Notes: generated from the letters alone by a model not told the origin. DNA of 64,000 nucleotides from Pseudolabrys sp. (GCA_030655215.1 JAURVZ010000023.1:1-64000), one strand, 5' to 3'; counted from the stretch's first letter, positions 46,238 through 54,391 are shown. Numbers and translations: made by a program.

Positions 46238-47281
46238 TTAAGCAATGCAACTCTCGAAACCCTTGCGGATTTTTTCTTCCGGCAAATGGCGGCCGATGAA
46301 GACGATGCGGCTGGTGCGCTCCTCGCCCTCTTTCCATGCGCGCTGATGATCGCCGTCGAGGATCATGTGCACGCCCTGAAATACGAAACGCTCATCGTCA
46401 TCCTTGAACGACAGGATGCCCTTCGAGCGCAGGATGTCCTTGCCCTCGGTCTGCACCAGATCCTGCACCCACGGAAAGAACTTGTCGGAGTTAAGCGGCT
46501 TGTCGGTCTTCAGCGAAATCGATTGCATGTCTTCATCATGGTAATGCTTCAGGCCGCCATGATGGTGGTGATGATCGTGGCCGTCATGATCGTGATGATG
46601 GTCGTGGTCGTGACCGTCGTCGGCGGTCAGGAATTCCGGCTCGATGTCGAGAATGCGGTCGAGATCGAAGGCATTGCGGCCGAGCACTTCGTCGAGCGCG
46701 ATGTTGGACCGCTCGGTGCGGTGCAGCTTGGCATAGGGGTTAATGGCGCGGATGCGCGCCTCGACCTCGGCCAGTTCGCCCGGCGTCACAAGATCGGTCT
46801 TGTTGAGCAGGATGACGTCGGCGAAGGCGATCTGGTTCTTGGCCTCCGGCGCGTCCTTGAGCCGGTCCTTCAGCCATTTGGCGTCGGCGACCGTGACAAC
46901 GGCGTCGAGGCGGGTCTTGGCGCCGACATTCTCGTCCATGAAGAAGGTCTGCGCCACCGGGGCCGGATCGGCCAGGCCGGTGGTTTCGACGATGATGGCG
47001 TCAAATTTTCCCTTGCGACGCATCAACCCATCAATGATCCGCACCAGATCGCCGCGCACGGTGCAGCAAATGCAGCCATTGTTCATCTCGAACACTTCCT
47101 CATCGGCATTCACGACCAGCTCATTGTCGATGCCGATTTCGCCGAACTCATTGACAATAACGGCGTATTTCTTGCCGTGCGGCTCGGACAGGATGCGGTT
47201 GAGCAAGGTGGTTTTGCCGGCACCGAGATAGCCGGTGAGCACGGTAACGGGGATTTTCTCGACGCTGGTGGGGGTGTTCAT
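46238..47281 (-). CDS. CobW-family GTPase, putative zinc chaperone
   Basis: 347-aa G3E-family GTPase. ATG 47281 gives [20 protein letters not shown]; an earlier in-frame ATG adds 40 residues unlike the family. P-loop [15 protein letters not shown], switch metal motif [13 protein letters not shown] with CxCC, and the guanine-specificity motif NKTDLV. A His-rich stretch ([13 protein letters not shown], then HHHHHGG) precedes the CobW C-terminal domain. These marks point to a metal (likely zinc) delivery protein. I did not find a Zur-like palindrome in the 100 bp upstream. It is co-translated with the WD40 protein. Confidence 0.93.
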   Translation of the reverse strand: MNTPTSVEKIPVTVLTGYLGAGKTTLLNRILSEPHGKKYAVIVNEFGEIGIDNELVVNADEEVFEMNNGCICCTVRGDLVRIIDGLMRRKGKFDAIIVETTGLADPAPVAQTFFMDENVGAKTRLDAVVTVADAKWLKDRLKDAPEAKNQIAFADVILLNKTDLVTPGELAEVEARIRAINPYAKLHRTERSNIALDEVLGRNAFDLDRILDIEPEFLTADDGHDHDHHHDHDGHDHHHHHGGLKHYHDEDMQSISLKTDKPLNSDKFFPWVQDLVQTEGKDILRSKGILSFKDDDERFVFQGVHMILDGDHQRAWKEGEERTSRIVFIGRHLPEEKIRKGFESCIA

Positions 47282-47386
47282 GACCGAAGGGCTCCTTGGG
47301 AGCAGACATATAGGGGGTCGCAAGCCACCGCGCAAAAGGCTGCCGACCGGGCGATTTGGCCGGGTTCTCGCCTGCAGCGGTAAGAT

Positions 47387-47665
47387 ATGGCTTTCGAGCA
47401 ACTAATAGTTGCCGGGGGAGTTGTTTCAATAGTGAGCTGTTTTGATCAACCCCAGAGGGGCGACACAATCAACAATGCTGAGTGTTTTCTAGACGACGCC
47501 CGAAAATTCTTTTGTTTGGCCGGTAAGGCGACTGGCCAGGAGGACGTTGAGCGATTTGCAGCGCAAGGACGTGAGTACTTGCTGTTGGCCCACCGCGCCG
47601 CCGCAGTCGATACCGTGCCGCGGACCGAGACATTCTGGGACCTTCCAGCGCCGGCCCACAAATGA
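47387..47665 (+). CDS. Small hypothetical protein (possible helix-pair protein)
   Basis: 92 residues from ATG 47387; GTG 47432 is an alternative start. The core [15 protein letters not shown] and [17 protein letters not shown] form two amphipathic helices, and the end WDLPAPAHK looks like a true C-terminus. The ribosome site is weak (GCGGTAAGA). The stop is followed by a terminator hairpin that is better oriented for the convergent gene. I do not recognise a family; it could be a chance frame. Confidence 0.45.
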   Translation: MAFEQLIVAGGVVSIVSCFDQPQRGDTINNAECFLDDARKFFCLAGKATGQEDVERFAAQGREYLLLAHRAAAVDTVPRTETFWDLPAPAHK

Positions 47666-47667
47666 AA

Positions 47668-47690
47668 AAGGCCGCCCAGAGGGCGGCCTT
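47668..47690. terminator. Terminator hairpin downstream of glycine-zipper gene
   Basis: AAGGCCGCCC, loop AGA, GGGCGGCCTT, with an A-run on its left that gives a U-tract on the minus strand. It ends the glycine-zipper lipoprotein gene. Confidence 0.85.
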
Positions 47691-47717
47691 CGACATTTCA
47701 GTTGATCAATCAGACCG

Positions 47718-47981
47718 TTAGCAACGGACGTAACGGCGATAGCCATCACGGGTCACGGTGTAGCAGCGGCCTGGACGGGTCGAATCGGCGATCACGGCGC
47801 CGGCCGCAGCACCGATCAGACCACCGGCAACCGCGCCGCCAACCGAATTCGTGGCCAAGCCACCAATCAGGGCACCGGTGCCGCCGCCGATCAGGGCGCC
47901 GCCAGCCTGACGATCCTGCCGCGCGGTCTCACAACCCGCGAGGGTCAAACCCATAACGGCCACCAAAATAATCTTCTTCAT
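47718..47981 (-). CDS. Glycine-zipper lipoprotein (SlyB/17-kDa antigen-like)
   Basis: 87-aa outer-envelope lipoprotein. The lipobox is LAGC (residues 14-17), so the mature N-terminal Cys is lipidated. Residues 27-64 are a glycine-zipper (GGALIGGGTGALIGG and GGLIGAAAGAVIAD), which can insert in or span the membrane. The C-terminus has two Cys (CYTV and VRC) that may pair. Family members such as SlyB and the 17-kDa antigens stabilise the outer membrane; the exact role here is not known. Confidence 0.88.
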   Translation of the reverse strand: MKKIILVAVMGLTLAGCETARQDRQAGGALIGGGTGALIGGLATNSVGGAVAGGLIGAAAGAVIADSTRPGRCYTVTRDGYRRYVRC

Positions 47982-48063
47982 TCGCGTTCTCCCTGACTGC
48001 GTAACGGTGTGCCCAATTGATGCCGCCGGAACGGCGGAAATGCGGCGGGCGCCCGGAGCCTAA

Positions 48064-48699
48064 CTACACAACCGTCACTTGGGTTCCAATCGGCACCCGG
48101 TCATAGAGATCGATGATGTCCTGGTTGAAGAGGCGGATGCAGCCGCTCGAAACGGCCGTGCCGATGGTCTCCGGCTCAGTCGTGCCGTGCAGGCGGAAAA
48201 GCGTGTCTTTGCCGCCGCGGTAGAGATAAAGGGCGCGCGGGCCGAGGGGGTTGCTCGGGCCCCCGGGCATGCCGCCGGAATAGGACCGGTACATTGGGAT
48301 CGCCGCCATCATGTTGGCGGTCGGGGTCCAGTGCGGCCACTTCTCCTTGCGACCGACGGTCGCAGTGCCGCGGAAGGTGACACCCTCGGCGCGGCCGACG
48401 CCGACGCCGTAACGGAGCGCCCGGCCCCCGGCCTGGATCAGGTAGAGCCGGCGCTGCGGCACATTGACGAAGATGCTCCCCGGCTTTTCCTTGCCGCTCC
48501 AGGCGACTTCGGTGCGCATCAGGCCCGAATCAAGGCTGGTCATATCGACCGCGTTGATGGTGTGGCCACCGTCGCTGATCGATCCATAGTTCGAGGTGAC
48601 GCAGCCGGCTGCAAGCAGCGGCAGGCCGATGATCACCGAACGGCGGCTCATGACGGAAAGTTCGGTGCGGACGGGGCTCTTGCCGGGATGCTTAATCAT
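48064..48699 (-). CDS. L,D-transpeptidase (YkuD family), lipoprotein
   Basis: 211-aa cell-wall enzyme. The catalytic motif is HGTTEPETIGTAVSSGCIRL, with His, Ser, Cys and Arg of the YkuD active site. A twin-arginine-like start (MSRRSVIIGLP) runs into LLAAGC, a lipobox, so the enzyme is probably a lipoprotein in the periplasm. ATG 48699 is preceded by AGAGAGAA and adds 16 residues before that signal; ATG 48651 is an alternative without a ribosome site. It links peptidoglycan stems 3-3, or lipoprotein to the wall. Order with other cell-wall genes is not conserved here. Confidence 0.9.
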   Translation of the reverse strand: MIKHPGKSPVRTELSVMSRRSVIIGLPLLAAGCVTSNYGSISDGGHTINAVDMTSLDSGLMRTEVAWSGKEKPGSIFVNVPQRRLYLIQAGGRALRYGVGVGRAEGVTFRGTATVGRKEKWPHWTPTANMMAAIPMYRSYSGGMPGGPSNPLGPRALYLYRGGKDTLFRLHGTTEPETIGTAVSSGCIRLFNQDIIDLYDRVPIGTQVTVV

Positions 48700-48726
48700 C
48701 GTTCTCTCTGCTGTTAAGTTTTCATA

Positions 48727-49010
48727 TTGCGGATGAGGGGCACCCCACGCAACCGTCTATTAACAAAAACCCACATGACGCTGGTCATGTGTGGCCAATT
48801 TACCAAGCGGATTAACTACCCGACCAAGCAGCAACGGCGGACGCCATTGCGCCCTGATAAGTTCGCCTCAGCCCTAGGACAGATTAGTGATGCCGTTTGT
48901 CCGGGTGAGAGGCAGTCTGGGTGTTCAAACATCCAGCTGCCTCGCTTTATTTCAGGGGGCCGCCGCGGCGATGGGCCCCGCCCGGGCCGAGCAAATTTGG
49001 CTCCCGTTTT
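48727..49010 (+). ncRNA. Candidate structured non-coding RNA region with consecutive hairpins
   Basis: No credible gene lies in 48700-49106. The stretch shows ordered hairpins: CACATGAC/GTCATGTG (48772-48791, loop GCTG); GGACAGA/TTTGTCC (48877-48902, with one G-T pair); GAGGCAG...CTGCCTC with an inner CTGGGTG/CATCCAG (48909-48943), followed by GCTTTATTT; and GGGGCC/GGCCCC (48956-48979). The 14-bp third stem with its T-rich tail is terminator-like, yet no + strand gene precedes it. This fits a small RNA that ends there. An open frame across the region (48727-49089) has no protein features. Strand is inferred from the tail. Confidence 0.45.
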
Positions 49011-49086
49011 AGCCCGGATTTTTCAGAAAAATTCACTTCTGCCGCCTAGCCTTGCGCATGGGCAGCGCGTTGAGCGCGCCAGTTTA

Positions 49087-49092
49087 TAATTT
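49087..49092 (+). promoter_or_regulatory. Probable -10 element (TATAAT) of the small coiled-coil gene
   Basis: TATAAT sits about 15 bp before the ATG at 49107, with AGGA as ribosome site between them. A -35 at the right distance is weak (GCAGCG), while TTGAGC is too near. With such short spacing the transcript would be nearly leaderless. Confidence 0.35.
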
Positions 49093-49106
49093 GTTTAGGA
49101 TCGACC

Positions 49107-49280
49107 ATGTCGATAGCCGCTGCTGAAAACTTCCTTCGCAATTCGCGCGAGCAGGTGTCGCAGAAGGACATCAACGACAGTTATTTGAAGGCGATGACCG
49201 AGCTGACGCGCGAAGTGAAGCGTCTGGAAGACGAGATCCGCCGAGTCCGCCGCGACGTGATGGTCAGCCGCCGGTTCTGA
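49107..49280 (+). CDS. 57-aa coiled-coil small protein
   Basis: Short gene of 57 codons. ATG 49107 follows AGGA by six bases. The protein starts MSIAAAENFLRN, and residues about 27-52 (YLKAMTELTREVKRLEDEI onward) form a heptad-type helix rich in Glu, Lys and Arg. The end is DVMVSRRF and the stop is TGA at 49278. Codon use is like the neighbours. I do not recognise the family. A dimeric helper or nucleoid/phasin-like partner would fit, but this is only a guess. Confidence 0.65.
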   Translation: MSIAAAENFLRNSREQVSQKDINDSYLKAMTELTREVKRLEDEIRRVRRDVMVSRRF

Positions 49281-49332
49281 TTCGGCTGCGTATTCGCCGC
49301 GCGCCTGCCCGGCCGCGTGCTATAGCCTTTGC

Positions 49333-49641
49333 ATGACAGATCAAAATGAAAAGCCGCTGCGCGGCGTCGGCGTCTATTGGATCGATGAAGCCGACTATGC
49401 CGCCGTGCGGGCGGAATTCGAGGACGGCGCAACGCTGCCGCCGGACTGGGCTGCGTGGCAGAAGATGGCCACCGAAATGGAAACCGGGTTGAAGGCCTAT
49501 GGCCACCCGGTGATGCGCGTACGCATTCGCCCCAAGGAATTCGCCGACTGGTGCGCGGCGCATGATGTCGACACCAGACGCAAGGGCCGCAAGGCGTTCA
49601 TTGCCGAAGCGGTGTTCGATCGGTGGGGCGATCAAAGCTAA
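49333..49641 (+). CDS. Small conserved hypothetical protein
   Basis: 102-aa soluble protein. It begins MTDQNEKPLRGVGVYWID and shows a mixed alpha/beta pattern: DYAAVRAEFEDGATLPPDW, WQKMATEMETGLKAYG, VMRVRIRPKEFADWC and AEAVFDRWGDQS. It is acidic with several Trp. I do not know its function. It is followed by a REP-like palindrome that also ends the convergent small gene. Confidence 0.75.
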   Translation: MTDQNEKPLRGVGVYWIDEADYAAVRAEFEDGATLPPDWAAWQKMATEMETGLKAYGHPVMRVRIRPKEFADWCAAHDVDTRRKGRKAFIAEAVFDRWGDQS

Positions 49642-49644
49642 TTC

Positions 49645-49693
49645 AGCCGTCGCCCTTCGAGGCCCGCTACGCTCGCACCTCAGGGTGACGGCT
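49645..49693. repeat. REP-like palindrome between convergent genes
   Basis: Near-perfect inverted repeat with ends AGCCGTC and GACGGCT, then CCCT/AGGG and GAGG/CCTC, loop around CCCGCTACGCTCGCA. It fills the gap between two stop codons (49641 and 49693) and shares one base with the second. A CCTCAGGGTGACGG palindrome is a type I recognise as dispersed in Bradyrhizobiaceae. It may work as a two-way terminator. Confidence 0.65.
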
Positions 49694-49902
49694 CACCGCC
49701 GCGTCAGCTCGTAACGGCCTTCGAGAACATTGTTCTTGAGATCGCAATGGCATTCCTTTGCAAAGGCCTGCAACGCCGCGCGCGAAATCGGATCAGGTTC
49801 GCCGGGCGGAAACGCATCAGCGAACAGCGAATAGGTCAAATCGAAGATGTGCCCGCGCGGCATTTCGGCCAGATAGCTCTTCAAGACGTCGCGCGTCAGC
49901 AT
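49693..49902 (-). CDS. Small hypothetical protein
   Basis: 69-aa protein from ATG 49902 (MLTRDVLKSYLAEMPRG); ATG 49914 is an alternative that adds four residues. The sequence HIFDLTYSLFADAFPPGEPD, then AALQAFAKECHCDLKN and LEGRYELTRR, has a plausible fold with helix and strand and no low complexity. Two closely spaced Cys (CHC) could bind metal. It diverges from the spermidine-synthase-like gene, with 87 bp between the starts. Function unknown. Confidence 0.6.
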   Translation of the reverse strand: MLTRDVLKSYLAEMPRGHIFDLTYSLFADAFPPGEPDPISRAALQAFAKECHCDLKNNVLEGRYELTRR

Positions 49903-49989
49903 GCTCGCCCTCATCCCTACCGCGCCAGCGGCGCCGTCGCGTGATAGCGTGAAGCGGCGGCGAACAGAAGTGCCGCACGGGACAAGACC

Positions 49990-50709
49990 ATGGCCGCATT
50001 GTTTGAAGAACTGGGCTACCGCGAAACGCCGATCGGCGGCATCAGCCTGCGGCGGCGGCGTGAACTGCGGCTCGGCGTCGACGTGTTCGAGATCAAGCTC
50101 AACGACGAGTTCCTGATGTCGAGCCTGTTCACGGCGTCGGAAGTGGCGTTGGCCGACCTTGGCCTCGCCGGGCTGAAGGGCCAAGGCCTCGATGTGGTCG
50201 TTGGCGGGCTGGGCTTGGGCCACACCGCCAAGGCGGTGCTGGCGAACGCGAATGTCGGCTCGCTTGTGGTCGTCGATTACCTGCAGGCGGTGATCGACTG
50301 GCATAATGAGGGGCTGGTGCCGCTAGGCGCGGAGCTGAGCGCCGACCCTCGCTGCCGCTTTGTCCAGGGCGATTTCTTTGCGATGTCCGCTTCGGACGCC
50401 GGTTTCGACCCGGAAGCGCCCGGCCGCCAGTTCGATGCCGTGCTGGCCGATATCGACCATTCCCCCGAGGCGCTGCTCGATGAGGGCAATGCTTCGTTCT
50501 ACAGCGTCGACGGCCTCACCCGCCTAACCCGGCACCTGAAGCCCGGCGGCGTGTTCGGCCTGTGGTCGAACGACCTGCCCGACCCGGCGTTTACGGACCG
50601 CCTGGGCGCGGTTTTCGCCGATCCGCGGGCCGAGGAAGTCACCTTCCACAACCCGCTGCAGGACCGCCCCTTCACCCAGACGGTCTATCTGGCCAACAAG
50701 CGGACGTGA
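49990..50709 (+). CDS. Spermidine-synthase-like methyltransferase-fold protein
   Basis: 239-aa Rossmann-fold protein of the polyamine-synthase-like group. The nucleotide loop is VVVGGLGLGHTAKAVL, where spermidine synthases carry GGGDG; VVDYLQAVIDWHN supplies the acidic residue after beta-2, and AVLADIDHSPEALL is at the catalytic-Asp position. HLKPGGVFGLWSND and TVYLANKR end it. Whether it transfers aminopropyl or methyl groups is open. It precedes the zinc transporter by 80 bp and may be unrelated to it. Confidence 0.8.
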   Translation: MAALFEELGYRETPIGGISLRRRRELRLGVDVFEIKLNDEFLMSSLFTASEVALADLGLAGLKGQGLDVVVGGLGLGHTAKAVLANANVGSLVVVDYLQAVIDWHNEGLVPLGAELSADPRCRFVQGDFFAMSASDAGFDPEAPGRQFDAVLADIDHSPEALLDEGNASFYSVDGLTRLTRHLKPGGVFGLWSNDLPDPAFTDRLGAVFADPRAEEVTFHNPLQDRPFTQTVYLANKRT

Positions 50710-50740
50710 GCCTTCCGGGGACACTGGGCTTGCCAGAGAT

Positions 50741-50757
50741 ATGTTATAATATTACAT
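50741..50757. promoter_or_regulatory. Putative Zur operator in front of znuACB
   Basis: The 17-bp near-palindrome ATGTTATAATATTACAT lies 33 bp before the znuA ATG. It matches the alphaproteobacterial Zur-box pattern TGTTATA...TA(A/T)CA with one mismatched pair besides the centre. It overlaps a likely -10 (TATAAT), so a bound repressor would block transcription. Zinc-loaded Zur should repress the operon. No zur gene is in this window. Confidence 0.7.
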
Positions 50758-50789
50758 CATTGGACCCGTCCTGGCTCAAGGATCTGCCC

Positions 50790-51668
50790 ATGCGTATGTT
50801 CGCCCTGCTGTTTGCTGCCGCCCTCACCTTTGCCTCCGGCGCGCAGGCGCAGGCTCCCTCTGCCAAGATCACCGTGGTGGCGGCGCAGAATTTCTACGGC
50901 GACATTGCTCGCCAGATCGCCGGCGACCGGGTGACCGTGATCAACGTCCTGACCAACCCCGACCAGGACCCGCATCTTTATGAGCCGTCGCCCGCTGTGG
51001 CGCGGCAGATCGCCGACGCCAAGATCGTCATCACTAACGGCGCGCATTACGACGAATGGGCCGACAAATTGATGAAGGCGGCGCCGCGCCCGGGCCGCGT
51101 CGTCATCACCGCGGCGAAGCTGGTGAAGGCCAAGCACGGCGACAACCCGCACATCTGGTACGCGCCGGCGACCATGCCTGTCGTCGCAAAGGCGATTGCC
51201 GCCGCCTTAACGCAGGCCGACAGCGCCAACGCTGCCGCTTACGCCGATGGCCTCACCAAAACACTGGCCGGTCTCGACCGCATATCGCAGCGTGTCACCG
51301 ACATGCGCGCGCGGCACACCGGCAAATCGATTGCCGCCACCGAGCCGGTGGCCGGGCCGCTGGCCGATGCGCTGGGCCTGACCATGCGCAACCAGAGCTT
51401 CCAGCGCGCGATATTGAACGAGACCGAGCCGAGCGCGCGCGACATCGCCGCCTTCGAGACCGACTTGAAGACCAAGAAGGCCGCGGTGTTGATTTACAAC
51501 AAGCAGGTGTCCGAGAAGCTGGCCGAGCGGCTGATCGCCATTGCCCGCGCGTCGCAGGTGCCGGTGGTTGCCGTGACCGAAACGCAGCCGGCGGATAGCT
51601 CGTATCAAGACTGGATGCTCGGCCAGTTGGACGCGCTCGACAAGGCGCTGACGGGTTCGGGTTCGTGA
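50790..51668 (+). CDS. znuA: Zinc ABC transporter substrate-binding protein
   Basis: 292-aa periplasmic metal-binding protein of cluster A-I. Signal peptide residues 1-21 (ASGAQAQ). Metal ligands are expected at H62 (DPHLYEPSP), H86 or H121 ([17 protein letters not shown]), and in the C-terminal lobe E185 (AATEPVAGP), where many ZnuA have His. There is no long His/Asp-rich loop. ATG 50790 follows AAGGA; ATG 50796 is possible. It belongs with the ATPase and permease that overlap behind it. Zinc is inferred from the Zur box and the His-rich tails of its partners. Confidence 0.9.
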   Translation: MRMFALLFAAALTFASGAQAQAPSAKITVVAAQNFYGDIARQIAGDRVTVINVLTNPDQDPHLYEPSPAVARQIADAKIVITNGAHYDEWADKLMKAAPRPGRVVITAAKLVKAKHGDNPHIWYAPATMPVVAKAIAAALTQADSANAAAYADGLTKTLAGLDRISQRVTDMRARHTGKSIAATEPVAGPLADALGLTMRNQSFQRAILNETEPSARDIAAFETDLKTKKAAVLIYNKQVSEKLAERLIAIARASQVPVVAVTETQPADSSYQDWMLGQLDALDKALTGSGS

Positions 51669-52480
51669 GTGTCGTCACTCTCGACCGCGCCACCATTGCC
51701 ATCAACGGCCGTGCCGTTCTGAAAGACATCAGCTTTGCCATAGAGCCTGGTGAATTCATCGGCGTGCTCGGGCCGAACGGCGCTGGCAAGACGACCTTGA
51801 TGCGCTCAATCCTCGGCCTGCTGCCGCCGACCAGCGGCCAGCTCAAAGTCTTCGGCGAGACGCCGCGCTGTGGCAATCCCGCCATCGGCTATTTGCCGCA
51901 ACTGCGCACCGTCCTCCCCGACCTGCGCGTGCGCGGGCTGGATTACATTGCCAGCTCGCTGAATGGCGAACGCTGGGGCCTGCCGTCGCTGTCCGCCGCC
52001 GACCGCAAGGCCATTGAAGCAACGCTCGACGATGTCGGCGCGCGCGATCTGGCCAGCCGTGCGCTGTCCGACATGTCCGGCGGCGAAAGGCAGCGGCTGC
52101 TGCTGGCGCAAGCCTTGATGGGTCAGCCGAAGCTGCTGCTGCTCGACGAGCCCTTGATCAGCCTCGATGCGCGACACCAGGAAGTCGTCATCGACGTCAT
52201 CAAGACGGTTTGCCGCGAGCGCAAGATCACCGTGCTGTTCTCGGCGCATGAACTGAACCAGTTGCTCGGCGCTATCGACCGCGTGCTGTATCTCGGCAAT
52301 GGCCATGCTGAGCTCGGCCGCGTCGACGAAGTCGTCACCGCGCCGGTGTTGTCGAAGCTGTACGGCACCGAGATCGAGGTGCTGCGCGCCGGCGGGCATA
52401 TCTTCGTGCTGTCGCGCGGCCGCGATGTCGAGCGCGATGCGCATAATCACGATCATGGCCACCACGGGCACGCGCACTGA
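51665..52480 (+). CDS. znuC: Zinc ABC transporter ATP-binding protein
   Basis: 271-aa ATPase. GTG 51665 overlaps the znuA stop (GTGA). Walker [14 protein letters not shown], signature [13 protein letters not shown], Walker [13 protein letters not shown] and the switch [11 protein letters not shown]. The tail is His-rich ([12 protein letters not shown]), which can bind zinc and may tune activity. The znuB ATG overlaps its stop by one base. Gene order ACB matches a zinc or manganese importer. Confidence 0.92.
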   Translation: MSVVTLDRATIAINGRAVLKDISFAIEPGEFIGVLGPNGAGKTTLMRSILGLLPPTSGQLKVFGETPRCGNPAIGYLPQLRTVLPDLRVRGLDYIASSLNGERWGLPSLSAADRKAIEATLDDVGARDLASRALSDMSGGERQRLLLAQALMGQPKLLLLDEPLISLDARHQEVVIDVIKTVCRERKITVLFSAHELNQLLGAIDRVLYLGNGHAELGRVDEVVTAPVLSKLYGTEIEVLRAGGHIFVLSRGRDVERDAHNHDHGHHGHAH

Positions 52481-53301
52481 TGTTCCAATACGAATTCATG
52501 ATCAATGCTTTCGCCGCCGCCGGCATTGTCGCCGTGGTGTCGGGCGTCGTCGGCTATTTCCTGGTGATGCGCGGACAGACTTTCGCCGGCCACGCGCTGT
52601 CGCATATTGGATTCGCGGGTGCGACTGGCGCCGGACTGATCGGCCTCGCGCCCCTGTGGGGCCTGATCGGCTTTACGCTCGCCGCCGGCATTGTCATGGG
52701 ACTGCTCAGCGACCGCATCAGCAACCGCGACGTCGCCATCGGCGTGGTGCTGTCGCTATCGCTCGGCTTTGGCCTGTTGTTCCTGCATTATTATACGTCG
52801 TTCGCGACGCAGGCAACCGCACTGCTATTCGGCAATGTGCTGGCCGTCGATCATGCGATGATCGCGACATTGGCCGGGCTGGCTGTCGTGACGCTCGGTG
52901 CACTCGCTGTCATCATGCGGCCGCTAATCTTCGCGAGTTTGCAGCCGGAATTGGCGGAAGCCAAAGGCGTGCCACTGCGTTTCATCTCGACCGCGTTTCT
53001 GGCGCTTGTCGCGCTGGCGGTGGCGGCCTGCGCGCAGATCGTCGGCGTGCTGATGGTGTTCACCTTGATGGTCGGCCCGGCTGCGGCGGCGCAGCGCCTG
53101 ACCAAGGGATTGTGGAGCGGCTTGATATTGTCCGCCGCATTCGCATTGGGTGAAGCCTGGCTCGGCATCGTCATCGCCTATCACAGCGACTGGCCGGTCA
53201 GCTTCTGCATCGCCGCGCTGAGCGCACTGGTGTATTTCAGCGCATTGGCCTGGCCGACGCGGCGCGTTGAGCACGTCCACACGCATCACCACGCGCATTA
53301 A
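52480..53301 (+). CDS. znuB: Zinc ABC transporter permease
   Basis: 273-aa permease with seven to eight helices. Family marks: RGQTFAGHALSHIGFAGATG, the ATPase-contact helix around FASLQPELAEAKGVPLRF, and MVGPAAAAQRLTKGL. The C-terminus ends in a His-rich tail (HVHTHHHAH), as does ZnuC. It closes the operon, which ends at a terminator at 53303-53329. Confidence 0.92.
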   Translation: MFQYEFMINAFAAAGIVAVVSGVVGYFLVMRGQTFAGHALSHIGFAGATGAGLIGLAPLWGLIGFTLAAGIVMGLLSDRISNRDVAIGVVLSLSLGFGLLFLHYYTSFATQATALLFGNVLAVDHAMIATLAGLAVVTLGALAVIMRPLIFASLQPELAEAKGVPLRFISTAFLALVALAVAACAQIVGVLMVFTLMVGPAAAAQRLTKGLWSGLILSAAFALGEAWLGIVIAYHSDWPVSFCIAALSALVYFSALAWPTRRVEHVHTHHHAH

Positions 53302-53302
53302 A

Positions 53303-53329
53303 AAAGGCCCCGCTTGCAGCGGGGCCTTT
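53303..53329. terminator. Terminator after znuB, shared with TAXI gene
   Basis: AAAGGCCCCGC, loop TTGCA, GCGGGGCCTTT: an 11-bp perfect stem with A and T runs at its two ends. It stops the znu operon and, from the other side, the TAXI binding-protein gene (stop at 53352). Confidence 0.9.
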
Positions 53330-53351
53330 CCATTCAGCGCTTGCGCGCTTC

Positions 53352-54314
53352 TTACATCTTCACGCCTTTTTCGGTGAAGTACTTCACCGCACCCGGATGC
53401 CACGGCACCGAGGAGTTGCCCTTGATCTGGTTCTCGAGCGAGAAGCTCTCGGCTTCCTTGTGCACGGCAACCAGATCAGCCTTCTTCTCGACCATCAGCT
53501 TGACGATCTCGTAGGCGTCCTTATCCGACATCTTGTCGTTGGTGACGAGCACGTTCCAGACGGCCGTCGCCTTGTTGTCGGCTTCCTGGCCCGGATAGAC
53601 GCTCTTGGCGACGATCTTCGACGAATAGAGCGGACCGTATTTGGCGTTCATCTTCGGCACCAGATCGTCATGGTCGATCATCTTCAGCTTGACGCCCGGC
53701 GTCGCGCCGAGATCGGTCACCGCCGCCGTCGGCAGACCACCGACCCAGAAGAACGCGTCGATCTTCTTGTCCTTGATCGCATTCACCGACTCGGCAACGC
53801 CGAGACGTTCACGCTTCATGTCCTTGTCCTTGTCGAGACCGGCCGCCTCGATGACGCGGAAGGCCATCACTTCGGTGGCGCTGCCACCCGAACCGGTGGA
53901 GACGCGCTTGCCCTTGAGGTCCGACACTTTGGTGATGCCGGTGCCGTCGATGGTGACGACGTGCATGACGTTCGGATAGAGCACCATCAAGGTTTGCACC
54001 GCGACTTTGCCGCCCTTGAACTTGTCTTCGCCGTTGACGGCGTCGAGCGCAGCATCGGCCATCGAGAAGCCGATTTCGCTCTGGCCCGAGCCGAGCAGCT
54101 TGAGGTTGTCGACCGAGCCGCCGGTGACCTGTGCCGTCGCCTGCGTGTTCGGCAGGTTCTTCGACAGCAGATTGGCGAGGCCGCCGCCGATCGGATAATA
54201 GACGCCGCCGGTGCCGCCGGTGCCGATCGAGATGGTGCGCTGCTGCGCCTGAGCGCCAAATGCGACCGCGGTCGCGACGAGCGCCACGGCTGCGCCAATA
54301 AGAGTCCGTTTCAT
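53352..54314 (-). CDS. TAXI-family TRAP transporter substrate-binding protein
   Basis: 320-aa periplasmic binding protein. ATG 54314 is preceded by a very strong ribosome site GGAGGAAACTTG. The signal peptide runs to about residue 24 (FGAQAQ). TAXI blocks: ISIGTGGTGGVYYPIGGG at the mature N-terminus, VTGGSVDNLKLLGSGQSEIG, then LKGKRVSTGSGGSATEVMAF. Substrates of TAXI systems include glutamate and glutarate-like compounds, but the ligand is not read here. Its membrane partner is the fused permease encoded just upstream on the same strand (gap 77 bp). Confidence 0.94.
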   Translation of the reverse strand: MKRTLIGAAVALVATAVAFGAQAQQRTISIGTGGTGGVYYPIGGGLANLLSKNLPNTQATAQVTGGSVDNLKLLGSGQSEIGFSMADAALDAVNGEDKFKGGKVAVQTLMVLYPNVMHVVTIDGTGITKVSDLKGKRVSTGSGGSATEVMAFRVIEAAGLDKDKDMKRERLGVAESVNAIKDKKIDAFFWVGGLPTAAVTDLGATPGVKLKMIDHDDLVPKMNAKYGPLYSSKIVAKSVYPGQEADNKATAVWNVLVTNDKMSDKDAYEIVKLMVEKKADLVAVHKEAESFSLENQIKGNSSVPWHPGAVKYFTEKGVKM

Positions 54315-54391
54315 CAAGTTTCCTCCGTTTTGCATTTTGTTTCTTGGGGCGATTGTCATCGTTTCGAGCGCTGACTTCCAGCGCTATTTTG

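Noticed and set aside
47282-47386. Zur box before the CobW gene
   Set aside because: No TGTTATA-type palindrome is present in the upstream 100 bp, in contrast with the clear one before znuA.
48727-49089. A 120-codon frame in the hairpin region
   Set aside because: No ribosome site, poor composition, and it spans four stem-loops; the RNA reading is better.
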